Made by a program: the position numbers and the translations under genes
The notes under the pieces: generated by a model
What the model saw: only the letters and a program-made list of their open reading frames with translations
What the model was told of the DNA's origin: nothing
Databases searched by the model: none
Part shown: positions 1 through 9,955 of the stretch, piece after piece
How positions within the stretch are numbered: the first letter of the stretch is position 1
How the letters are laid out: each line of letters begins with the position of its first letter
Assembly: GCA_964059195.1 (NCBI GenBank)
Contig: CAXKWD010000009.1
Coordinates: forward strand, 85,409,432-85,473,431
From: Ectobius pallidus
Lineage: Eukaryota; Arthropoda; Insecta; Blattodea; Ectobiidae
DNA length: 64,000 nucleotides
Direction of reading: 5' to 3'

Positions 1-852
1 GCATGATTTTTTTTCACTCTTTAATGACATAGAACAAATAAAGCACAAACATACAAAACATGTTAATATATGAATCTCCCTTTATTTTAACTCTATTTTG
101 CTACATAGCATGTTAGGGCTATAGTTAATACATAATGTAATATAACATACAAAACAAATCTTACTTTCTAGCAATAAGAGATACAATGAGTGTAAACTTG
201 AAATTAACTACTAGGCCTATCTGTCATCCAGCTAATATAAAACTATAAAACTTAAGGGCTTAAGATTTTTGTTAGAATCCTAGGATCACCAGAAATCTAA
301 TGCAAACACAAAGCTATCCATCCACATACGGTCTTTAGATAAGTAACGGCTTTCCACATAGGAAATTGGAAATCAGGTTTATTATTCAACCCATTGAATA
401 GATCTGCTGTCTGCATTCACAAAGCAAAGACAGACAGAGAAATCGAGATAAAATGCACCGAAGAGACGAGCGAATGTTTCATTCTGAATCGATTTGTGAT
501 AAAATGGTGGTGATACAAAGTTCTGCTGCAACCTGGGAAGTTTGAACAGCGCTACGCTCGCAAGAAGAGATAAGGCAAAGCATTCTATGACATCAGCGCA
601 CTGTTATAAATTGCACGTCTAATTCCACGAAATAATGACGCATGCGTCAGGCCTAAGGACGTTTATTTTCCGTCTGTATATGTAATGCTAACAAGGAAGA
701 TAAATAAATCGCTGGTCTCTGCAGGTTAAAAGGGCACTTGATAAATATGGTATTCACAATTGATAGTCTTGTGTCTATTTACTCTACATTACTGTCTTGC
801 AGGATCTCAGTCCGAAGACAGATTCGGACTGTGTGGCTCCTAGGAAGGTATG
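1..852. other. Non-coding, no recognisable feature
   Basis: AT-rich sequence with no long open frame, RNA gene or clear inverted repeat that I can support. It may be upstream sequence or an early intron of shep. Confidence 0.4.
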
Positions 853-1367
853 CAGTGTTGCCAAGTAAAAAAAAAAAAAAATTCCGTTAAAACAGTGTTC
901 AAAATCAACAAAAAACAGCTAAATTAAATAAATAAATAAATAAATTGAAGTTCAATTTGTAGAAAGCACTTGAATATGGCAGCACTAAAAGCATAAGGGC
1001 AATTCTAAAATTTCTTTGAAAGGGTTAAAACCACTTCTTATAGATTCCCATTTAATTCCAAAATTCATTTATATTTTGCTTCTTTTTTCCATTCCATGGT
1101 TTTAAGTTTCAACCGCAGGAAGTCTATTTCTGTCAGTGCATCGTCTGGAAACCCCATCTCTTTAACCGAAGGCATTATTGGTAATTTCATCACCCTCAAA
1201 CATTGAAATTCAATAAATAAAATTTAAAACGCGGCATTATATTAATTTGTCCCGCCAAAGCACAATATCCACTAAAAAATTCGCTATCCGGCAAAACCAT
1301 ATTTTTCCCCGTTGAAAAAGTTTAAAATCCACCAAATTTAACGGAATGTGCTAAGTTGGCAGCACTG
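853..1367. mobile_element. hAT-type MITE, 515 bp
   Basis: The ends are inverted repeats: CAGTGTTGCCAA on the left, and CAGTGCTGCCAA as the reverse complement of the right end. They are flanked by an 8-bp near-identical direct repeat, AAGGTATG (845-852) and AAGATATG (1368-1375). An 8-bp duplication with CAG..CTG ends is the mark of hAT elements. The inside is non-coding with an A-run and a TAAA repeat. Confidence 0.72.
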
Positions 1368-1698
1368 AAGATATGAGCTTTCTTACACGCTACTGCCCAT
1401 ATCAGCTCCATTGGTGGGGACACTTGACATTCCCTTAGCTTATACGATCCACCTGTTATATGCGGTGCTAATTTTGAACCAATGGCACATTTACTTCATA
1501 CAAATTTATTGCTGACGTAGAGAGTACAGTAAATCCTTAAACAAAAAACCTCATCACACTTAACGAAAAACAGGATTTTCTATGCACTATCAAATCTTAA
1601 AATATGCATGCTTTCATGCACTATCAAACGACCAAAATATGAACAATGAAAGAAAAACTCTGCAAATATCCACTATCAAAGTCCAAACTAAAATTTTA

Positions 1699-1896
1699 TT
1701 ATCGAGAGACCCGATATACTTCTAACAGGCTTTCCAAATTTTTGGTAGTTAAGTTCATGCGTTTATCTGTCAAAATGTTTTTGAACGCTGAAACTGACCT
1801 TTCTACGTCACCGGAAGGGACAGGTGCAAACTTAAAGGATAATATCTGAGACAAAGTGAAGCCGAATTTTTTGCCTTCAACATTTTCACTGCACAT
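1699..1896 (-). pseudogene. hAT transposase C-terminal fragment
   Basis: The minus strand reads LSFKFAPVPSGDVERSVSAF and then KNILTDKRMNLTTKNLESLL. This matches the dimerisation region of a group of hAT transposases (pattern P(V)xSxDVERSFSxYKxILTDxRxxxxxENLxxxL). Only about 65 residues are open. No catalytic domain or BED finger is seen near it, so it is a decayed 3' remnant. Confidence 0.7.
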
Positions 1897-1899
1897 TAC

Positions 1900-2567
1900 T
1901 TTTTATGGAATACATAAATCCATAATCAGAATTTCCATCGATAACTTCGTCCAGAGGAAGTATTGAATTGTTGCATCTAGTTCACAGTATTCTTACAGTT
2001 GTGAGATCCCCCGAACAAAAAATACAATTTTAAAAATCTGTGTATGTATTTGTGTGTGTCTGTGCCTATCTGTATGCGAATGAACAACATAGCTCAAACA
2101 GTTTAAAAATAGTTTTAACACTAAATGTTGTATTTGAGTTAGAAATTGGCTGACATTATGATAAGATTTAGCGACGATCCTTTTACCTTTACTAGCACTT
2201 CACATGAGAAAATGTAATTTTCCCCTTTTTTCTAAAGCAGCTTTAACGATTTTGTTTAAATTTTGTACATGATTTGCTTATACTAAAAGCTGAAACTTTC
2301 ATTTGAAACATTTTTTCTCTAAAATTTTCTGAAGTAGCCTATACATATGTTATAAGAAAGCCATCGTTTGCACAACTCAAGACTTGCGTCTTGCATGGCG
2401 AACAATATTTGTTTGCTAGAGACTAAAATTACTACTTTCAGTATGGCTTCTATAAGAACGTGTGAAGATGCTTAGGATAGAGAAAGTTATGTGAGTGTAA
2501 CACATCAGATTTTTACTTAAATGCTATTTTTTATATAATAATCATGTAATGATATAACGATGTAATA
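1900..2567. other. Non-coding, no recognisable feature
   Basis: AT-rich sequence without coding potential. A short TGTGTGTxTGTG stretch near 2040-2075 is the only local structure noted. Confidence 0.35.
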
Positions 2568-2764
2568 TACGAGGGAGAATCAAATGAAAACTGCAATTAA
2601 TTTTTTTCCCCACTAATTTCCTGTGGAAGAATGTTTGCTTGTGCATTATTTTTCTACTTAGCCCCTCCTAGTTCAACGCATTCAAGCCATCGGATAGGAA
2701 GTGCTTCGATACCGCGTGAGAAAAATTATTTTGGTTGACGCTATAGCCACTCGTGCACCGCCGA

Positions 2765-2950
2765 TTGTACGTCTTCATCAGGCTTGAACTTCTGCCCTCC
2801 AAAGTGATACTTTAATGAACCAAAGATGTGGAAATCTGATGGACCCAAATCTGGCGATTATGGCGGATGTCGTCGACGGTTTTCATGGTTGCACGAGGAG
2901 CATGAGGACGGGCGTTATCATGTTGAAGCAAAACACCTGCACTCGGCAAT
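2765..2950 (-). pseudogene. Mariner transposase fragment with HDNARPH motif (left arm and loop)
   Basis: The minus strand encodes LLQHDNARPHAPRATMKTV, the second-aspartate motif of mariner transposases. After a frameshift it encodes SPDLGPSDFHIFGSLK and the same GGQKF segment as the right arm. The left arm therefore retains more of the gene than the right arm. There is no intact reading frame. Confidence 0.72.
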
Positions 2951-3068
2951 CTCCTTCGCTTTAGCACTATCGGATTTCCACATCTTTGGCCCATTAAAGG
3001 AGCACCTTGGAGGGCAGAAGTTCAAGTCTGATGAAGACATCCAGTCGGCGGTCCACGAGTGGCTATAA
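2945..3068 (+). pseudogene. Mariner transposase C-terminal fragment (right arm)
   Basis: The + strand reads LSDFHIFGPLKEHLGGQKFK and continues SDEDIQSAVHEWL before a stop. This is the C-terminal part of the mariner DD34D catalytic domain (SDFHLFGPLKxHLGG block). The SDFH aspartate is the third catalytic residue region. The segment is truncated on its 5' side where it joins the inverted left arm. Confidence 0.75.
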
Positions 3069-3216
3069 TTTCTCTCACGCGGTATCGAAGCACTTCCTAT
3101 CCGATGGCTTAAGTGCGTTGAACTAGGAGGGGATTAAGTAGAAAAATAATTTACAAGCAAACATTCTTCCTGGAAGTGGGAAAAAAATTGCTGTTTTCAT
3201 TTCATTCTCCCTCGTA

Positions 3217-3805
3217 ATTATCATCATTATTGTTCAAATTACATACTTTATTATTCCATTTAACATTTAGTTGTTGTGCTGTTGTGAAGTATTGTGATTG
3301 ATCCAAAATTAGATTTTGAGTTTTCATCATTAATTCACATTTTCGGGTCTCTCATCTAAAGTACTTTCACAAAAAGGTCTTGTGTAGAGTAGAATAATTA
3401 ATCGCCAGAGTTAGGATTTCTATGTAAATAAATATTTGTTTTACATAAGTTAAAGTTAACTTTTCGATATATGTTTACGAATTGGGACATTTGGAATGGT
3501 TTTACACACATTTGATTTTCCATATTCGTCCATATTTCAAAATATAGTACATAATATTTTTGCATATGGTATTTTAGAAAAACTCTCGTATCTTGCATAA
3601 TTGACCGCTGTATCTTAAATATGTTCCATACGGTATTTTATGGTTTCAAAATTATTCTCGTTTTATATTTTATTTTACTTGCATCTGAGTTTCAAAGCTG
3701 GGTTCTTGCATTTCTATAAAGTAGCAATTTTCAGAGACTATGGACGCAGTTTCAGTTTTGAAAATTTAACCCACAGCAATACTCGTTGAAATATTAAGCA
3801 GCAGC

Positions 3806-3836
<31 letters not shown>

Positions 3837-4464
3837 TTATTATATATTTAAGAAGGTCAGACTTTTGTATTGTTACTCTCCTTTAAGTTGTTGTGTGGCA
3901 TGTATTCTAATATTTTCTCTGGCTTTCATGTTTATGCAATAAATCTTTAATGTAGTCATTTTGTAGCTTTGTAACGTTGATAATATACAATCGTTCTTCA
4001 TATTATTTTTCACAATTTAAAAAGAAACATTAGTCCATATTTTATCCACATTTTGAGAATTTTAGCCCATATGTACTTACATATTTACCCATTTTTATTA
4101 TATATAAATCGTATCCCTGACATAGCATAACGTTTCATTAATCAGCGAGTGTTTTTATTTATGTGCGATTGTGTGCTTGCGTGAGAACAGCATAGCTCAT
4201 AAAGATCTGCTGGTGATATACCACAACTTTCTCTTACCATTTCACTACTGATTAGCTTACGTTGTGATATATTCGATCTTCGTGATTTTCCCGAAAACGG
4301 TTTTAACGATTTTGTTTAAAATTTTTACACTAACTGCTTTTGCTAAGACCTAAAAGTCATTGAATTTTTCTAAGACTCAATTAACTACTGTATATGTATA
4401 TAACTAGTGTATTCTTATTACTTAATTAGAACTATGTTAGTGTACTTGCTTGTTCCTTATTTTT
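3217..4464. other. Non-coding with a 26-bp A-run
   Basis: AT-rich sequence with no supported gene. An uninterrupted A-run spans about 3808-3833 and may be the tail of an old retroposon, but no element body could be recognised before it. Confidence 0.35.
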
Positions 4465-4526
4465 CTGTCTCTGGTTGAGTGTAAGAGAAGGCCTTAAAGC
4501 CTTAAATCTGCCAGATAAAATAAAGA

Positions 4527-4564
<38 letters not shown>
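4465..4564 (+). mobile_element. LINE/SINE 3' tail ending in (ATT)n
   Basis: The sequence GTGTAAGAGAAGGCCTTAAA, then a CTGCCAGATAAAATAAAG segment, runs into about 12 ATT repeats (4529-4564). This conserved tail followed by a trinucleotide microsatellite is typical of the 3' end of insect non-LTR elements. No reverse transcriptase sequence is present, so this is a strongly 5'-truncated copy. Confidence 0.6.
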
Positions 4565-4565
<1 letters not shown>

Positions 4566-5316
4566 AGATAACCATCTCTCCCACGAATTTAGGCTTTGGA
4601 ATGCGCACTCACGCAAGGTAGCTATTTCCTCTCTGTCAGAGCGAGAAGCGACAGAGTTGCAAAATCCGTGCTTTGGGTTGAGAAAGGCAGGTGTTTTACG
4701 TGGGCTAAGCCTTTTTCGATTAATTTTTAGATAGATATTTTTTCCCCTCCAAACGAGGCCATATAGTTTCCGTTTTTTTATGACACATAGCCCTACACAG
4801 TTGCAAATTTGTGCTTTCATCTGTAGTCGATTAACATTATCTATATTTGTTCTTACACTCGAAGATTGCACCGTTAAAGTTAGTAGGGTGAACTTGCCAC
4901 TTAATTTTTCCTTCCCAAATAGTTTTGACCTAGGAAACCGGATGTTCGTGAAGAGTGTAAAGTAAAGCCCAATGACAGAAAGTGAATGTTATTGTTTCTA
5001 CTTGCTCCCCATTGTTCGTTCCATTGACAGGAACATGGCTTCAACAGCAAAGAGTTCAGGAGGTCGCGTCGTAACTTCGTATGAAAGTGGACAGCCTGAA
5101 AGGTTCAAAGCCCCCTAGATTTTCCTTTATCACTCCATGTAGCCAATTATAGGTTATGGCAGGGGAATAACCCTTAACAGTCTTGACAACCCATTTAAAG
5201 AAAAGAATTATATAACAACGTTTTAAATTACATTACATGTTTTGCAGAACAAAAGCCATGATATATCTCGATGTATTATTCTTTATAATGTAAGTAAAAT
5301 AATTAAAAGTGACCCC
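4565..5316. other. Non-coding, no recognisable feature
   Basis: Short open frames occur on both strands but none resembles a known protein. The frame that overlaps the ATT microsatellite gives a poly-Asn run and is not a gene. Confidence 0.35.
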
Positions 5317-5381
5317 TGTAGAGGCCGAGGAGACCCATACAGTTTCCGGAGGTTGAGGTTCCCAGATCGAGACATTCGTCA

Positions 5382-5833
5382 CATAGGCGTAACCAGGCCG
5401 ACCAAATGGGGGGGGGGGTTATAACATCCGTGGGTCTGGGGGATTGGAATACCCCCCAGAAAGAGGGGGGTCCTCCCCCGGAAAAATTTAAAAATGAAGA
5501 TGCAAAATAACGAGTTTTAAGCTTCCGGGGTATTGCCCCGGAAAATTTTAAAAATTAAGACGCAAAATAACGAGTTTTAAGCTTCCGGGGTCCTCCCCCC
5601 GGAAAATTTTAAAAATGAAGATGCAAAATAACGAGTTTTAAGCTTCCGGGGGTTTTCCCACGGAAAATTTTAAAAATTAAGACGCAAAATAACGAGTTTT
5701 AAGCTTCCCACGCTTTATACTTGTATTAAGTAATTTAAGGGCAGACTTAAAAAAATTATACAATTTTGCTTTTTTTAATCAATGGGGGGGGGGGTTCAAA
5801 CCCCCAACCCCCCCTCCCCTCGGTACGCCTATG
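5382..5833. mobile_element. Element with CATAGGCGTA termini and internal 60-bp tandem repeats
   Basis: The ends are CATAGGCGTAACC (left) and CATAGGCGTACC (reverse complement of the right end). ATTC occurs just outside on both sides and may be the target duplication. Next to both ends are long runs of G or C. The inside is a minisatellite of about four 60-bp units. No coding sequence is seen; the superfamily is unknown. Confidence 0.55.
5457..5710. repeat. 60-bp minisatellite, about four copies
   Basis: The unit contains AAATAACGAGTTTTAAGCTT and then CCGGGG..CCCCGGAAAATTTT. Copies differ by a few bases (ATGAAGATG versus TTAAGACG), alternating between two sub-types in successive units. Each unit includes a small CCGGGG/CCCCGG inverted repeat. 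Confidence 0.8.
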
Positions 5834-5900
5834 ATTCCTCATGTGAAGGTGGTAAGGCCAATGGAAAAATCCCACCGACCCCATCGGGATTGAATTTATA

Positions 5901-7480
5901 ATGTAGACTTCATTTAATGTATTTTCTTGCGGAAGACTTCGGTTACTTCACTTAAAACAAACATGGTTACAAAAATCATCGTCAACATATCAACTGTTTT
6001 TTATTTATTTATATTCCAGGCTTACAGGTCATCATTATAAACATGCAGATGAATTTACTTTTTTCTTTCTATTTGTGAAATACTGGATGAAAGGTGTATT
6101 AATCGTAACTTATACATTTTAAGAAAATATTATTTAGGTTATAGGTAACCAAAATGTCAAATGGCGTTTTGGTATTTAAATAGTAGTTTAAATAATAATA
6201 AATCTGTCCTGTGAACCCCATTTTTGGTTAAAATATTGGATATTCAGTTATTACTTACTATGAATATTAGAATATCAAAGCCAAACGTAAGATGAAATGA
6301 TCTCGTTATATCTTCGTTATTAAAACTGTGACTGATGATCAATTTACTGTGACTATTCCATTCATACGCCGCGTGTTTGATATCGACCAATACCGTATAG
6401 CAATTCCTCGGATATAAACCAATCACGATCGTTTATCATATTATGCTACCTGGTGCAGCATGGATGCAGTTTTATCTGAAAGAACGTCAGCTGGTTACTG
6501 GACTTAAGGCATCAGCGTGCTGTGATTATTACATTACATGCTGCCAGTGAACAGAATGAAAACACATGACTCTATACAACATAACTTGTTTGGAAATTGA
6601 AATAATATAAATGTCCATTGATTAAAAACACAATTTCAATTCGGTGCAAGCCAGTTCATGTGCTTCTGTAGTGTTCTGATGCTGACGCACTCCATCTTAT
6701 GGTGACGAACTATTGGTAGCATTAGGAACTCGAATCGATGCATGGACTCTTCATTCATTTAGTATGCCGTGATATCACAATGGGGAGAAAATTGATATCA
6801 AAGTAAGAAAATAATAATTTACAAAATCGGTATATTTTATTCATGGAATAGTCTTAATAAATCCTACTCGAGATTACGAATTTCATCACATAATTATCAA
6901 TAAACTCGTAACCTCTAGAGAGATTACCTAAGACAAGACCATGAGGGCATCCAGCAACTGTGGGCAGTCCTTAGTTGTAAATTTTAGTTGTTACTTGTGT
7001 ATTTTTCCTTCCCCGCCACTGATTTTAGTAAACGTTGAGTAAAGTAATTTTTTTCGACCTGACATTGGTGAAACGCGAGTGAGGAGAAGGTCCTTCAGAG
7101 GCGGGAATTGAATTCAGAGACAAGCTGTAGTTCCTCTCCCGCTAGTAATGACATTCGTGGCCGTATACCTTCAGTGTAATGTGACTCCCTTCAAGACTGG
7201 CATATGAAAAAGCTATCACTCCTTCAACTGACAATATTTCGATAATAGATTTGTCCAGGCTACTGAGCATCCATATGAGAAGTGTCATGTCGAAAAAAAT
7301 TACTGTTGTCACCTGAGGCAGAAGAATGTCAATATTGCTAGTCTTTTCGCTGAACAGTATAGTACGTAACTCAAATACGATGCCATTTCCTAATACAATG
7401 CTGCCAAATCCTAAAATATTTGTTGCTGGTGACACAGAGATTCCACGAGACTGGAACGAAAAGTCGTGTAAAAGCTAAAT
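5901..7480. other. Non-coding, no recognisable feature
   Basis: AT-rich sequence without a supported gene. A 97-codon open frame on the minus strand (7142-7435) has no features I recognise and no conserved-looking composition, so it is left uncalled. Confidence 0.35.
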
Positions 7481-8244
7481 TATATAAGTGAAGACCACAC
7501 GGGAAAAACGAGGTAAGTCACCTTTTCTGCAAATTTGAGATATTGTGTTTATAGTGTTCTCCAAGGTCGAATCTACCGTTCTATAACAAGTTCATGCTGA
7601 TAATGAGGTTAGTCACGAGTATATTTACATTTGAAGACACCACATACCGGAAGAGAATGAGGTAAGTCGACTCGAAATTTTCTGTCAATCTAGGTTTCCT
7701 GCCTATTTCGAAGGAGATCTGAAGAGATTTGTAGGACCTGAAGCTCAACAGTACTATTTCCAGCTTCCAAAGAAGACAAAAATTAATGTGTTTGAAGGAA
7801 AATGATTTCATAAGACGTGGTAACATTTTCAAAGCTTATTTCTTTATGAACAATGTTTATACTTAAAAAATAATCCATTTTCAATGTAAAACCAATATGC
7901 AACATTTTTTTAAACTAAGAATTAAATTGTTGTCCCGAGCTGATAATAATAATTTCAGATTTACAGGAAGCGTATTGGATTTCACTATGCACTTACGTCA
8001 TTCTTTCCGTGTATTGAGTGCTGCAACAATGGTATTGCATTCATTTCTCAACAATTGTGCGACTCTAAGGCTTAATTTTTTTCAGTTTGCTTTATTAATA
8101 GTGCATGAATGTATATTAAAATTTTGAGTAATAGGTTGTTAATGGTTTTCAAGTTAATAGGTTTCAAACTTTAAAAATGCTCTCCTGAAAAATTTAATAA
8201 AAGTGACTTACCTCATTCTTCCCGTGTAGTCTTCAAGTTATATA
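7481..8244. mobile_element. DNA element with 40-bp terminal inverted repeats
   Basis: The left end 7481-7521 and the reverse complement of 8203-8244 share TATA..GTGAAGAC(C/T)ACACGGGAA and then GAGGTAAGTCAC. A partial third copy of the inner part, GGAAGAGAATGAGGTAAGTC, lies at about 7652-7671. No transposase is recognisable, so it is a non-autonomous element of unknown superfamily. Confidence 0.65.
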
Positions 8245-8735
8245 TGTTACCTTCTGGGGATGTGGAACGGGGAATTGGGAACGACTCTCTTACTTTCACT
8301 ACCACTTTACATGAAGATAATTTCATTTTTCGCTTTTTTCTCGAAAACTGCTCTTGCGATTTTGTCTAAACTTTATACACGAGGTAAGCTAAAACTTTAT
8401 TTTAACATTTTTTCGTAAAAAAATTTGAAATGTAGTTATAAGCCAATTAATGTACACCTTTCATTTATTTATTCATTTATTTATTTTAAAGGAAGGGTAA
8501 ACTAAAAAAATACCATTTTCTTATTTTAATCTCATCGCACGGAGCTTTGAATAACGAAACGAATGGTGATCTCGTGAACTTCAGGTGCCCAATATTACGC
8601 CTTGTACGGGTGAAGTGAAAAGCTGCTGTGACGTCACACCTGACTAACTCGCTAGCAGGACAACAGCTGCTGTAATGCTCGCGCGTGTGTTTCTAATACA
8701 CCACCAAGTCTCATTTGTGTTTGTTGTTGACAGAG

Positions 8736-9116
8736 ATGCCTGCAATGTTACCTTCTAAGGACAAATCTCGGTATTCACAAATTAATATCACACGAAAAGA
8801 AAATGACAAGGAATTATTTAAAGAATTGCAAGGAAGAAAAGAAAATACGGAATGGTGTAAATGTGGGCTGTGTATACATATGAAAACGGGCCACGAAAGT
8901 GTGTGTTGTTGGGACTGTGAAGTAATTTGTGAACAGAAGGGGGTTGTAGACTGTATAACACGACATTGCTCATTCGATAGCGTTATTATAAATAAAGATA
9001 CACTAGTTGCCAGGCGTTATCAGTTAATACTTAGATCTAATACAGTTCAAAAACAAAATATTTTTTCAAGATACGAACAGAGTCACATTCAGATTCAGAA
9101 TCATCTTTTGCGGTAG
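8736..9116 (+). CDS. Cys-rich protein resembling the P2X7 intracellular (ballast) zinc-binding domain
   Basis: The open frame begins MPAMLPSKDKSRYSQI (an earlier in-frame ATG lies at 8715) and has a cysteine pattern EWCKCGLCIHMKTGHESVCC, then WDCEVICEQKG and then CITRHCSFDSVIINKDTL. The CxCGxCxxMxTxxExxCC..CxxI and CITxHxxF order matches the cytoplasmic zinc-binding domain first named from vertebrate P2X7. In invertebrates stand-alone copies of this domain are common. There are no membrane segments, so this is not an ion channel. It sits inside a TTAA-type element. The role there is unknown; nucleic-acid or metal binding is only a guess. Confidence 0.6.
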   Translation: MPAMLPSKDKSRYSQINITRKENDKELFKELQGRKENTEWCKCGLCIHMKTGHESVCCWDCEVICEQKGVVDCITRHCSFDSVIINKDTLVARRYQLILRSNTVQKQNIFSRYEQSHIQIQNHLLR

Positions 9117-9146
9117 TAGAAATTTCTGAAATGCTAAAAGAGCTAT

Positions 9147-9699
9147 CTAATCCAAATCACAATTTCTAGAAGAAACATTCAATGGATCTGTGCAAACATT
9201 GACATAAGTTTCATTTCCTAGTTCACACTGAACGCCTACTCTGTTAGAAACTGAATTTTCGTCATAAATACTAGATTCCACATTCATGATTTGTCCATTC
9301 CCGGATACTGAAGGATTACTGTTCAAATCTTGCAATAACTCTCTCATTTCCTTCTTCCTCGAGTACGACGATTTTCTTTACTTCATTGGCGGTGTTTCAG
9401 ATTTCCCACGCAAAAGAAGTGATGCCACAGCACTTCTTTTTTAAACAGATTGCGGGGTTTCTCCAGATAACTGTTTTCGTAACTGTACCGAAAGCTCGGT
9501 ATCATTTTCTTCAAAATGTTGTGAATAAACCGTACTGTATTTAGTAGGAACAAATTTTTCTCTTTTTATTTTTATCAGCCATTGCTTATTTACGTTCGGA
9601 TGACTTATCTCTGTTGGGAAATCGATGAAAAGATATTTTAAGTGTGTTATCACTCTTCGACGATGAGTTTGTACACCCCACAACACAACAATAAACCAT
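9147..9699 (-). pseudogene. THAP-domain protein, frameshifted
   Basis: Starting at the ATG that ends at 9699, the minus strand reads MVYCCVVGCTNSSSKSDNTL and then KISFHRFP. A one-base frameshift at the TTTCCC run then leads to TEISHPNVNKQWLIKIKRE and FVPTKYSTVYSQHF. This is the THAP C2CH zinc finger (CxxxC .. W .. CxxHF), but the third zinc ligand is Tyr (YSQHF instead of CSxHF). Further stops follow, and a 66-codon open segment (9147-9347) may be its distal part. It is decayed. Confidence 0.65.
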
Positions 9700-9955
9700 T
9701 GTTTGAACAGATACTCACTAAAAAACTGTAACAGTAGACAGAATACTGTGAAATGTCTTTCACCGGGCGAGACTGAGCCAAGCCTTCGTCATGCGTGACG
9801 TCACGCGCCCATCGCTTTACAATAAATATATTCGTTTTGTGATTAAATGTGAAGGTGTAAAACATTTCTAACAGTGAATATCATTTCTTAAAAACATTTT
9901 CTTTCAATCCGTATGAAGAAAATGATACTGAATTTTTAGTTTACTTTTCCTTTAA

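Larger units (their letters stand above)
2570..3214. mobile_element. Mariner-derived foldback element, 645 bp
   Basis: The terminal repeats CGAGGGAGAATCAAATGAAA (left) and CGAGGGAGAATGAAATGAAA (right, reverse complement) are flanked by TA on both sides (2568-2569, 3215-3216). The arms are not only short TIRs: roughly 2570-2840 is the inverted copy of roughly 2965-3214, so the whole element folds back around a loop of about 120 bp. Both arms carry the 3' end of a mariner transposase. The right arm reads SDFHIFGPLKEHLGGQKFKS on the + strand. The loop reads HDNARPH on the minus strand. Confidence 0.8.
5317..5900 (-). mobile_element. tRNA-derived SINE split by a later insertion
   Basis: Two segments, 5317-5381 and 5834-5900, line up with successive parts of the SINE at 26929-27199: GGTTGAGG..CCCA..GACATTCG, then ATGTGAAGGTGGTAAGG, then ATCGGGA(C)TGAA. 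Between them lies an unrelated 452-bp element. The intact relative at 27 kb shows the uninterrupted order, so this is a nested insertion. Confidence 0.65.
8490..9951. mobile_element. TTAA-flanked DNA element carrying P2X7-like and THAP sequences
   Basis: The left end AGGAAGGGTAAACTAAAAA and the right end (reverse complement) AGGAAAAGTAAACTAAAAA differ at two positions of 19. Each is preceded by TTAA (8486-8489 and 9952-9955). TTAA duplication is used by piggyBac and Kolobok transposons; Kolobok elements are known to carry THAP domains. Inside, a Cys-rich ORF runs on the + strand and a THAP-domain pseudogene on the minus strand, converging. No DDE catalytic domain is seen, so the element is probably non-autonomous or a decayed derivative. 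Confidence 0.75.

Noticed and set aside
4494..4871. 125-codon minus-strand open frame with a poly-Asn run
   Set aside because: The Asn run is the translated (ATT)n tail of a LINE-type element and the rest has no recognisable domain.
7142..7435. 97-codon minus-strand open frame
   Set aside because: No recognisable domain, no splice context and no repeat relation; probably chance.
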